A stretch of 34,190 bases of DNA from NCBI GenBank assembly GCA_903890595.1, contig CAITBU010000238.1:1-34190 (forward strand), given 5' to 3'. The translations under genes and the position numbers were made by a program. Source of the stretch: an uncultured Holophagaceae bacterium. GTDB lineage: Bacteria > Acidobacteriota > Holophagae > Holophagales > Holophagaceae. This document shows, piece after piece, positions 22,975-29,279 of the stretch. Under the pieces are notes generated by a model. That model saw only the letters and a list, made by a program, of their open reading frames with translations, was not told the origin of the DNA and did no database searches. Position 1 is the stretch's first letter, and each line of letters opens with the position of its first letter.

Positions 22975-23889
22975 ATGTTCCTTGCTGACCTGCCCCCCTG
23001 GCTCCTGGCCCTCCTGCTGGCTCCCTTCGGCCTGGCCTTCGGCTCCTTCGCCAATGTGCTGATCCACCGCCTGCCCCAGGAAGACCCGGCCCAGAGCAAC
23101 GTCACCACGCTGCCCAGCCACTGCCCGTCCTGCCAGGCCCGCATCCGCCCCTGGCACAACGTCCCCCTGGTGGGCTGGCTCATTCTGCGGGGGAAGTGTG
23201 CGGACTGCGGCTGGCGCATCCCCGGCCGCTACCCCCTGGTCGAGTTGCTGGGGGGCCTGCTCTTCGCCGCCTCGCCCTGGCTCTTCCCCTTCGGCACGCT
23301 CATCTGGTTCAAGGGCATGGTGTGCGGCTACGCCCTCCTGGTGCTGTTCTTCACCGACTTCACCGAGATGATGCTGCCGGATGCGATCCAGTATCCGCTC
23401 ATGGCCCTGGGCGTCCTGCTCACCCTGCCTCAGCTGCAGTGGCCCGACGCCCTGATCAAGGTCTGGGTTGCCCCCGGCCATGCCCTCCAGACACTGGTCA
23501 GCTACAACGGCCTGCAGCCTGCCCTGCTCTACAAGGGCTTCGAGCCCGCGGTCACCTGGGAGCAGAGCCTCATCGGCCTGGCGGTGGGCTACGGCGTGCC
23601 GGACCTCATCAACCGCCTCTACAAGGCCCTGCGCAAGACCGACGGCCTGGGCATGGGCGACTTCAAGATGCTGGCCTGGCTGGGTGCCTTCTGGGGCTGG
23701 GCGCCGATGCTGGGCATCCTCTTCCTGGGGGCCGGACTGGGTGCCGCCGTGGGCGTGCCCCTCATGCTCATGCGGAAGTCCGACGGTCAGACCATGCTGC
23801 CCTTCGGCTGCTTCCTCGCCCTGGCCACACCGATCATCGTCTTCTTCGGCCGGGCCCTGTGGCTGGGCTACCTGGGGGTGGTGGGGTAG
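22975..23889 (+). CDS. pilD: Type IV prepilin peptidase / N-methyltransferase
   Basis: 304 aa. An inner-membrane A24 aspartic peptidase that cleaves the leader of type IV pilins and type II secretion pseudopilins, and methylates the new N-terminus. The N-terminal domain starts FGSFANVLIHRLP and has the paired zinc-type cysteines Cys50, Cys53, Cys75 and Cys78. The two catalytic aspartates are D128 (or D136) in TDFTEMMLPD and D229 in GMGDFKMLAW. At least seven hydrophobic segments are seen. An insert of about 50 residues between the catalytic regions (about 152-205) is longer than in many homologues. ATG 22975 lacks a Shine-Dalgarno sequence. No pilus genes are nearby, so the substrates are encoded elsewhere. 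Confidence 0.93.
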   Translation: MFLADLPPWLLALLLAPFGLAFGSFANVLIHRLPQEDPAQSNVTTLPSHCPSCQARIRPWHNVPLVGWLILRGKCADCGWRIPGRYPLVELLGGLLFAASPWLFPFGTLIWFKGMVCGYALLVLFFTDFTEMMLPDAIQYPLMALGVLLTLPQLQWPDALIKVWVAPGHALQTLVSYNGLQPALLYKGFEPAVTWEQSLIGLAVGYGVPDLINRLYKALRKTDGLGMGDFKMLAWLGAFWGWAPMLGILFLGAGLGAAVGVPLMLMRKSDGQTMLPFGCFLALATPIIVFFGRALWLGYLGVVG

Positions 23890-23892
23890 GCC

Positions 23893-24681
23893 TCAGCGCT
23901 TCGTCCGCCGCTGGGCGAGGAGCCACGCGCTGAAGGACTGGGAGCCGTAGGCGGCGTCCCAGGTGTTGTGGTCCAGGCCTGGGTACTCGGTGTAGCGCAC
24001 GGGGGCGGACACGGCCTTCAAGGCCTCAGCCGCATCCCGGGAGCCCTGCACGGGCACCACGCTGTCCATTTCCCCGTGGAAGATCCAGACGGGCATTTTG
24101 GCGAGGCGGCGGGCCAGGGCCGGCAGGGCGGGGCCGTCCTCCGGGGGCACCACCGGCACCCCGAAGGCGTGGCTGGCAAGGTCCTTGGTCCACCCGCAGA
24201 TGGGTGCCACAGCGGCGAAGCGCTCCGGATTCCGGTAGGCCAGGTACCAGGTGCCGTGACCGCCCATGGAAAGGCCCGTGAGGTACACCCGGTCCAGGTC
24301 CACCTTGAACTCCCCGAGGGTACGGTCCAGGGCCGCCAGGGCCATGTCAGCCTGGGCACCGGCCCACTGGGTCTCCGGGCGGGCATGGGGGAACACCACG
24401 ATGGCGGGGAAGCGCTGGGGGTGGCGGCGGATGGCCGGGGCAAGGCCCGCCACGGTGGGTCGCAGGCCGTCCACGCCCCGCTCCCCGGCACCGTGGAGGT
24501 AGAGGATCACGGGCCAGGCCTTGGCTGGCGAGTAGTCCGCGGGGACATAGACCTGGTACCGGTAGCGCTGGCCGCCCAGGTCGAGGGTGCGGTCGAGGAA
24601 GCCGGTCTCGGCACCCTGCACCCCCAGGGAACCCGCCCACAGGCAGCCTGCGATCAGACCGGCGAGGTCGGCTCTAAACAC
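23893..24681 (-). CDS. Secreted alpha/beta hydrolase (esterase/peptidase-like)
   Basis: 262 aa from GTG 24681, which has an excellent GAGGAGGT upstream. A short signal peptide is followed by an alpha/beta hydrolase of the PHB-depolymerase/feruloyl-esterase-like group, often annotated as predicted peptidase or phospholipase. The nucleophile is S138 in GLSMGGHGTW. The acid is D206 in FHGEMDSVVP and the His is H238 in GLDHNTWDAAY. The oxyanion segment is LYLHGAGERG. The natural substrate cannot be told from sequence; an ester of a polysaccharide or polymer is plausible because the protein is exported. It lies 37 nt downstream of the epimerase gene on the same strand and is probably co-transcribed with it, though no metabolic link is evident. 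Confidence 0.88.
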   Translation of the reverse strand: MFRADLAGLIAGCLWAGSLGVQGAETGFLDRTLDLGGQRYRYQVYVPADYSPAKAWPVILYLHGAGERGVDGLRPTVAGLAPAIRRHPQRFPAIVVFPHARPETQWAGAQADMALAALDRTLGEFKVDLDRVYLTGLSMGGHGTWYLAYRNPERFAAVAPICGWTKDLASHAFGVPVVPPEDGPALPALARRLAKMPVWIFHGEMDSVVPVQGSRDAAEALKAVSAPVRYTEYPGLDHNTWDAAYGSQSFSAWLLAQRRTKR

Positions 24682-24718
24682 GGGGCACCTCCTCAGGTCT
24701 GGGTGGACCTACCGAGCA

Positions 24719-25129
24719 TTAGTGGGCCATGCCCTGGCTCAGCTCGATGAGCACGCCGCCGGTCTCGGCGGGGTGGAGGAAGGCCACGCGACAGCCGTGG
24801 GCGCCCTTGCGGGGAGCCTGGTCGATCATGCGCACACCCTTGGCCAGCAGGCCCGCCACGGCGGCGTCGATGTCGTCCACCTCGAAGCAGACGTGGTGGA
24901 TGCCAGGGCCGCGCTTCGCCAGGAACTTGCCGATGGGGCCCTCGGGATCGGTGCTCTCCAGGTACTCCAGCGTGCTCTCACCCACCGGGAAGAAGGCCGT
25001 CTTCACCTTCTGCTCCGCCACCTCTTCCGTGTGCTCCGGCCCCATGTCGAAGAGGCGGGCCATGCGGTCCATGGCCTCAGAAAGGCCCGGCGTCGCAATG
25101 CCCAGGTGGTTGATGCGCAGCAGCTTCAT
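24719..25129 (-). CDS. mce: Methylmalonyl-CoA epimerase
   Basis: 136 aa. A VOC-superfamily enzyme that interconverts (R)- and (S)-methylmalonyl-CoA in the propionyl-CoA to succinyl-CoA route. Two beta-alpha-beta-beta-beta modules are present. Expected metal ligands are His8 (INHLGIA), a His at 78-79 (GIHHVCFEV), and Glu129 (GVLIEL). The words GPGIHHVCFEVDDI and FLHPAETGGVLIEL are characteristic of the epimerase rather than glyoxalase I. ATG 25129 is preceded by GGAGG. The mutase is not in the window. The upstream 370 bp have no gene and contain a palindromic repeat. Confidence 0.94.
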   Translation of the reverse strand: MKLLRINHLGIATPGLSEAMDRMARLFDMGPEHTEEVAEQKVKTAFFPVGESTLEYLESTDPEGPIGKFLAKRGPGIHHVCFEVDDIDAAVAGLLAKGVRMIDQAPRKGAHGCRVAFLHPAETGGVLIELSQGMAH

Positions 25130-25234
25130 GGGGCCTCCGGGTAGGTGACACCAGTTTCCATCGAAAACCCCGTCAGCCCAGCAGAAAACCAGGGACCACC
25201 GGAATTGGGGCGGGCCTGAAAAGCCAGGAGAGAT

Positions 25235-25467
25235 GAACGCGGAGGAAAGATAGAGAAGCGGAGGGGAGCGGAGAAAGAACTGTTATCGAGTGAACCAGGG
25301 GATCTTTGGTTCCCTACCCCCTTCATCCCCTCCATCCCTGTAAAAAAAGCATTTTGAACAAGGATGAAGGGGATGAAGGGGAGTTCAAGCTGGCCCGGTC
25401 TCAGTCTGCAGACCGCGGCTAGGCAGGCGAACCTCCGCGCTCCTCCGCTCCTCCGTCCTTCCTCTGC
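25235..25467. repeat. Palindromic intergenic repeat, copy C (longest)
   Basis: This fills most of the 368-bp gene-free stretch between the epimerase and YecH-like genes. The core is a 24-bp inverted repeat with 22 matches (25318-25341 and 25358-25381), built on CCCCTTCATCCCC and its complement, with a 16-nt loop containing AAAAAAAGCAT. Outside it, a purine-rich left flank begins GAACGCGGAGGA (25235) and a pyrimidine-rich right flank carries CCTCCGCG (25432-25439), which is the exact complement of CGCGGAGG at 25238. The core and the loop word are shared with copy B, and the CGCGGAG words with copy A. No coding potential was found in this stretch. Confidence 0.78.
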
Positions 25468-25497
25468 TTACATTCAGTGCTTTCCCAGCTGGTGCCC

Positions 25498-25740
25498 TCA
25501 GTGCTGACACGCCGGGGCGTGGCCCAGGCTCACGGTGCCGTTCTGCACGGTGACTTTGCCTTTGCTGCCCAGGAAGCCGAGGACGCCGTCGAAGTCGAAG
25601 CTGTCGCCACCACAGTTGCAGTAGACGGCGGCAGGACCGTGGGCGGCGGCAGAGGCGGTGCGCAGGTCCTCGAGGGAACAGGTCCCGCCCTTTTCCAGCA
25701 GAAGGCCCAGGAGGTCGTGACCAAAGAGGGGTTCAGACAT
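25498..25740 (-). CDS. Small YecH-like metal-binding protein
   Basis: 80 aa. It resembles the DUF2492/YecH family of probable metal-binding proteins. Shared features are the early G-H-x-x-L-x-x-x-L-E motif (FGHDLLGLLLEKGG), a middle C-N-C pair (VYCNCGGDSFDFDGVLGFLGSKGKV), where the family has H-T-C-S-x-x-x-M-x-x-x-x-L-x-x-F-L-x-x-x-G-K, and a C-terminal Cys-x-His (ACQH). The His and Cys residues could bind a metal ion. Function is unknown in the family. GGAG lies upstream of ATG 25740, and a good promoter is seen at 25778-25805. It is transcribed in the same direction as holB but is separated from it by a terminator. Confidence 0.75.
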   Translation of the reverse strand: MSEPLFGHDLLGLLLEKGGTCSLEDLRTASAAAHGPAAVYCNCGGDSFDFDGVLGFLGSKGKVTVQNGTVSLGHAPACQH

Positions 25741-25777
25741 GGGGGGGCTCCGAATTAGGACATAAGACTCTTTAACT

Positions 25778-25805
25778 ATTCTAGCCCGAAAAACCGGGAT
25801 GGCAA
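25778..25805 (-). promoter_or_regulatory. Sigma70-type promoter for the YecH-like gene
   Basis: TTGCCA (25800-25805) and TAGAAT (25778-25783) are separated by 16 nt; each matches five of six consensus bases. The predicted transcript start near 25771 gives a leader of about 30 nt to ATG 25740, including the ribosome binding site. The -35 hexamer is the loop of the holB terminator, so the two signals overlap. Confidence 0.55.
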
Positions 25806-25811
25806 CCCCGG
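25789..25811 (-). terminator. Intrinsic terminator after holB
   Basis: On the minus strand CCGGGG (25811-25806), a TTGCCA loop, then TCCCGG form a 5-bp G/C stem with a closing G-T pair, followed directly by TTTTT (25793-25789). It lies 9 nt past the holB stop codon. This is the clearest classical intrinsic terminator in the window. Confidence 0.7.
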
Positions 25812-25819
25812 CTCAGCCC

Positions 25820-26836
25820 CTAGGTCAGAGACAGGGCCACTTCCCGCATCAAGGGGTCGGGGCTGAGGTTGCGGGGCAGGTGCCGCAGGGCCTCCAGCAC
25901 CGCCTCCTGGGGGGACTTCAGGTCCCGGGGAATGGCAGCCAGGGGCGCCAGGGCCTCTCGCCAGGGCAGCAGGACCGGGGGCTCGCCAGCCTGTAGGCGG
26001 GCCAGGTCCGCCAGGATCCGCAGCAGCAGCTCCAGGGGCTGGCGCAGCTGTTCCCCCTGGGCCAGTAGGGCGTCTTTCTCGGGCAGCAGGATCCCCGCGG
26101 TCTGGCTGTAGGGCCGGCCCGCCAGCAGGTCCAGCCAGGCCTCCAGCTGGGCCTCGGCCCGCCGGTACTCCGCTTCTCCCAGCAGACGCAGGCTGCCCTC
26201 GCCCAGGGCGGACCAGCGCTCCCGGTCGGCCTCCTGCCAGCCGTGGCGCGCGGCCACCTCCCAGGCCTCTCGGGGGGCCAGGGGCGCAAAGGAGATGCGC
26301 TCGCAGCGGCTACGGATGGTCTGCAGCAGGGCCTCGGGACGGTGGGTCACCAGGATGAAGTGGGTGCCCTCCGGGGGCTCTTCCAGGGTCTTCAGCAGGA
26401 TGTTGCCGCTGGACTCGTTGAGGCGGTGGGCCTCCTCCACCAGGACCCAGCGGTGGCAACCCAGGGCCGGCGCCAGGGCGGCCCACTCGATGACCCCCCG
26501 GCTGAAGCGGGGCTGGCCGTTGGAGTCCAGGCCTTCCCGCACCTGGTCGATGCGGATGACACCGGCCTTGCCCTCGGGGACGATGCGCAGCAGGTTGGGT
26601 AGCTCGAAGGGCAGGTCCTCCCCCTCCAGCATGCGGCAGCCCTCGCACTGGCCGCAGGCACAGCGGCGCAGGCAGATCTCGCGCTGGGCCAGCTCCAGCG
26701 CCACGCGCCGCTTGCCGATGCCCTCGGGCCCCGTGAAGAGCAGGGAGCCGCGGATCCGGCCGCCCTGGATCCGATCCAGCAGGCGCTGGCGGATGGCCTG
26801 GTGCCCGCTGACCTTGGCCGAGAAGGGCCCGGTCAT
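25820..26836 (-). CDS. holB: DNA polymerase III delta-prime subunit
   Basis: 338 aa. A clamp-loader subunit of the DnaX/HolB AAA+ type that helps open the sliding clamp onto DNA. The N-terminal P-loop-like segment is FTGPEGIGKRRVALELAQ. A four-cysteine zinc module follows (CLRRCACGQCEGCRML). The SRC motif is present as IRSRCERI, which holds the arginine used to trigger ATP hydrolysis in the neighbouring subunit. The segment VEEAHRLNESSGNILLKTLEEPP is strongly conserved. The C-terminal part is divergent, as usual. ATG 26836 overlaps the tmk stop by ATGA, so the two genes are translationally coupled. The tmk-holB order is common in bacteria. Confidence 0.93.
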   Translation of the reverse strand: MTGPFSAKVSGHQAIRQRLLDRIQGGRIRGSLLFTGPEGIGKRRVALELAQREICLRRCACGQCEGCRMLEGEDLPFELPNLLRIVPEGKAGVIRIDQVREGLDSNGQPRFSRGVIEWAALAPALGCHRWVLVEEAHRLNESSGNILLKTLEEPPEGTHFILVTHRPEALLQTIRSRCERISFAPLAPREAWEVAARHGWQEADRERWSALGEGSLRLLGEAEYRRAEAQLEAWLDLLAGRPYSQTAGILLPEKDALLAQGEQLRQPLELLLRILADLARLQAGEPPVLLPWREALAPLAAIPRDLKSPQEAVLEALRHLPRNLSPDPLMREVALSLT

Positions 26837-27501
26837 GGATCCACCGAGAAGCCGGCGTTGCGCAGAAGCGGGGCCACCCGCAGCCAGATCGCCGCTTCCA
26901 CCTGGTCGGCAGTCGCCCGGGAGGGAATGAGGGCCACGCGGTTGGGGTGGGCCTGGGCGATGGCCAGGAAGCGCTTCCGCACGCGCCGGTGGAAGTCCAG
27001 CTCGGCCCCGTCGAAGCGGGTCTCGGCGAACTCCGGTCCCAGGGCCTGGTTCCGGCTATTCACCCGCAGGAGAGAGACCTCCGGGTCCATGTCCAGGAGG
27101 ATGGTGAGGTGGGGACGCAGGCCCCGCAGCACCAGCTCGCCCAGGCGGTCCAGGGCGGAATCCGAGACTCCGCTGGCCCCCTGGTAAGCCCGGGTGGAGT
27201 CCTCGAAGCGGTCCACCAGCACCACCTTGCCTTCGGCCAGGGAAGGCCGGATCACCTGCTCCAGGTGCTGGGCGCGGTCGGCGTAGAAGAGCAGCAGCTC
27301 GGCGTCCGGGCACCAGGCCTCGCCGCAGTCGTGGGGCTCCAGCAGCAGGCGGCGGACCTCGCGGCCCAGGGCCGTGCCACCGGGCTCCTTGGACACCACC
27401 AGCGGCAGGTACAGACGCCTGAGGCGCTCCGAAAGCCGCAGGAGCTGGGTGGACTTGCCCGACCCCTCCACGCCCTCGATGGTGATGAACACGCCCTGCA
27501 C
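26833..27501 (-). CDS. tmk: Thymidylate kinase
   Basis: 222 aa from GTG 27501, chosen because GGAGG lies 4 nt upstream; GTG 27492 is the alternative. It phosphorylates dTMP to dTDP. The P-loop is GVEGSGKST (10-18). KEPGG and VDRFEDSTRAYQGA carry the Arg and DR(F/Y) residues that bind dTMP. The open frame continues far upstream to 28488, but that part lies antisense to the zinc-ribbon gene and has no family similarity. Divergent transcription from the gene at 27592 leaves about 90 bp for both promoters. Together with dut, this supplies two steps of dTTP formation within the window, though at separate loci. Confidence 0.95.
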   Translation of the reverse strand: MQGVFITIEGVEGSGKSTQLLRLSERLRRLYLPLVVSKEPGGTALGREVRRLLLEPHDCGEAWCPDAELLLFYADRAQHLEQVIRPSLAEGKVVLVDRFEDSTRAYQGASGVSDSALDRLGELVLRGLRPHLTILLDMDPEVSLLRVNSRNQALGPEFAETRFDGAELDFHRRVRKRFLAIAQAHPNRVALIPSRATADQVEAAIWLRVAPLLRNAGFSVDP

Positions 27502-27591
27502 GGTGCCTCCAGACTTTGAGGATACCCGGGCCGGCCGGGCGACATGCTCACAGCGGAGTGCTATCCTTTTCCCCACCCCCAGGAGTGCCAG

Positions 27592-28647
27592 GTGGCCGAA
27601 GCGATCCATTGCCCGAGCTGCTCCACCCGCTACCGCCTTCGGCTGGAGCGTGTCCGACTTGCCCATCGCCGGGCCAGATGCTTCACCTGCGGCGACATCT
27701 TCCCCGTGGATGAGGCTGTGCAGCGCCTGCTGATCGAGGCCTTCCCCGTGGAGGAGGCCCCTGCCCCCGAGCCAGTCCCCGAGGCCGAGGCGGTTCCCGA
27801 CCCCGAGCCGATGACCGAGCTGGTTCCCGCCCTGACCCTGGGCGATCTGGAGCCTGAACCCGAGGAGCTCTACGAGGAGGCCCTGGACGAGGAGCCCCCG
27901 GCCGCCCTGGCCGATACGCTGGCTGACGCCCCGCTGATCCTGCCGGAATCCAAGGACCCCTTCCTGCCCACGGAGCAACCCGCCGCCGAGGCAGACCCGG
28001 TCACCGCCTCGGGCTACACCTCGGCTCGGGATGCCATCGACAAGCTCTTCGCCGACACCCCGCTGCAGGCCCCTGCCATGCACTTCGAGCGGGGCGAGGG
28101 TCCCATGGACATGGATGCTGCCCTGTCGGCCCTGGACGCCACCCTGCCCTCCCCTCCAGCCGTCCCCGAGACGGTGGCTTCCGGCGTCCCCGGGGACGAC
28201 CCCCTGGCCCCGGAGTCTCCCAGTGCCCTCAGCGGTGCGAGCAATGCCACCGTCCGCATCTCCCAGGAGGAGCTGCTGGCGGCGCTGGCCACGGTACCTG
28301 CCTCTGTCGTCGAGGAACCAGCCCCGGAGCCAGCCTTCCAGGCCCTGCCCGAGGCTGCCGAGGTGGGGGCCGAGCTGCTGCGCCTCAAGGTGGGGGCCGA
28401 GATCTACGGTGGCCTGACCATGCCCCAGCTCATCGCCTGGGTAGAAGAAGGCCGCATCCTGGAGCAGCACCTGATTGCACGCCAACACAGCGAGAATTGG
28501 CTGGAAGCCTTCAAGGTCCCGGGACTTCGGCCGGTCTTCGAGCGCCTCCGCCGCACCCGCACCGGCAGTGTGCCCACCCTGGAGTCTCCTGCTCCCGAGC
28601 CGGAGCCCAAGAAGGGCTTCCTCAGCAGCCTGTTCGGAAGGAACTGA
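27592..28647 (+). CDS. MJ0042-type zinc-ribbon protein with GYF_2-like C-terminus
   Basis: 351 aa from GTG 27592 (AGGAG 6 nt upstream), preferred over ATG 27544, whose 16 extra codons look unlike protein. Residues 1-40 form a zinc ribbon, C7-P-S-C10 and C30-F-T-C33, in the MJ0042 pattern. A long Pro/Glu/Ala-rich acidic linker spans about 45-260 and is probably disordered. Residues about 263-318 resemble GYF_2 (DUF4339): YGGLTMPQLIAWVEEGRILE then a W-x-x-A-x-x-V-P-G-L pattern. The C-terminus is a short basic, hydrophobic tail (KKGFLSSLFGRN) that might touch the membrane. No membrane helix is evident. Zinc-ribbon/GYF proteins of this sort occur in delta-proteobacteria and relatives, with unknown function. 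The stop abuts the start of the next gene, implying co-expression. Confidence 0.75.
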   Translation: MAEAIHCPSCSTRYRLRLERVRLAHRRARCFTCGDIFPVDEAVQRLLIEAFPVEEAPAPEPVPEAEAVPDPEPMTELVPALTLGDLEPEPEELYEEALDEEPPAALADTLADAPLILPESKDPFLPTEQPAAEADPVTASGYTSARDAIDKLFADTPLQAPAMHFERGEGPMDMDAALSALDATLPSPPAVPETVASGVPGDDPLAPESPSALSGASNATVRISQEELLAALATVPASVVEEPAPEPAFQALPEAAEVGAELLRLKVGAEIYGGLTMPQLIAWVEEGRILEQHLIARQHSENWLEAFKVPGLRPVFERLRRTRTGSVPTLESPAPEPEPKKGFLSSLFGRN

Positions 28648-29121
28648 ATGCAGACCATCCTCTTCGCCGCCTGCCTGGCCCTGGCCCAGGTGCCAGCCGC
28701 ACCCGCCAAAGAAGCCACGGTTCCCGTAGCCGCGCCCCTCTCCTTTTACTCGGAGTCCTTCCCCTTCCAGTGGGACCGCACCATCCCCCTCACCGCCAAC
28801 GTGGACGGCCTGAAGGTCAGCAAGATCTTCTTCAACAAGCGCATGATCCAGGGCGGTGTCCTGGGCATGCTCAAGACCACCGAGTTCGGCACCCGGGCTC
28901 AGGTGGAGGTCACCAATACCAGCACGCTGCCCCGAGTGCCAGGCTTCGCCGTGGCGGTGCTGGACCGGGATGGTCGCCTCCTGGGCGTCGCCTCCGGCGG
29001 CACCAAGCTGGGCACCCTCAGCCCCGGCGAGACCGAGACCTTCGACCTGAACTTCACCCAGGTGAAGGAGCGCCTCGCCTCGGGGGCGACGTTTATTCTG
29101 GCCGTGGAGTTACGGAACTGA
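28648..29121 (+). CDS. Secreted protein with FxLYD/DUF3426-like beta-sandwich
   Basis: 157 aa. ATG 28648 directly follows the previous stop, with GGAAGGA at 28636-28642. A signal peptide (MQTILFAACLALAQVPAAPA) precedes a region likely to be extracytoplasmic. The second half, with QVEVTNTSTLPRVPGFAVAV then LDRDGRLLGVASGGTKLGTL and SPGETETFDLNF, has the pattern of FxLYD or DUF3426 beta-sandwich domains: V-x-N-x-x, a residue string ending in D-x-x-G-x-x-x-x, then L-x-P-G-E-x-x-x-F. In many bacteria a DUF3426 domain is fused to an MJ0042 zinc ribbon, so its location next to such a protein is suggestive. The molecular function is unknown. A MITE-like element follows 6 nt after the stop. Confidence 0.6.
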   Translation: MQTILFAACLALAQVPAAPAKEATVPVAAPLSFYSESFPFQWDRTIPLTANVDGLKVSKIFFNKRMIQGGVLGMLKTTEFGTRAQVEVTNTSTLPRVPGFAVAVLDRDGRLLGVASGGTKLGTLSPGETETFDLNFTQVKERLASGATFILAVELRN

Positions 29122-29127
29122 GTCCTT

Positions 29128-29274
29128 GGCTATCAGCTGTCGGCTATCAGCCATCAGCCAAGACTGGACGCCGACCCACCCGATCAGGCCAGCTTGTCCT
29201 GCACGCAATGAACAGGCACGGCTCACCCATTCGAGCCAGGACCTGCTTTAGCTGATAGCTGACAGCTGATAGCC
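29128..29274. mobile_element. MITE-like element with 24-bp inverted ends
   Basis: A 147-bp element between two convergent genes. Its ends are 24-bp inverted repeats with 23 matches (29128-29151 and 29251-29274). Each end is built from repeated GGCTATCAGC units, for example GGCTATCAGCTGTC on the left and GACAGCTGATAGCC on the right. The 100-bp interior has no reading frame of use. Non-coding DNA with this kind of GCTATCAGC end is seen in intergenic regions of various bacteria; here it might also end transcription of both neighbours. No target-site duplication was evident by eye. Confidence 0.65.
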
Positions 29275-29279
29275 ACCAA

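Noticed and set aside
27502..28488. Upstream extension of the thymidylate kinase frame
   Set aside because: Antisense to the zinc-ribbon gene; the kinase P-loop requires a start near 27501, which has a good ribosome site.
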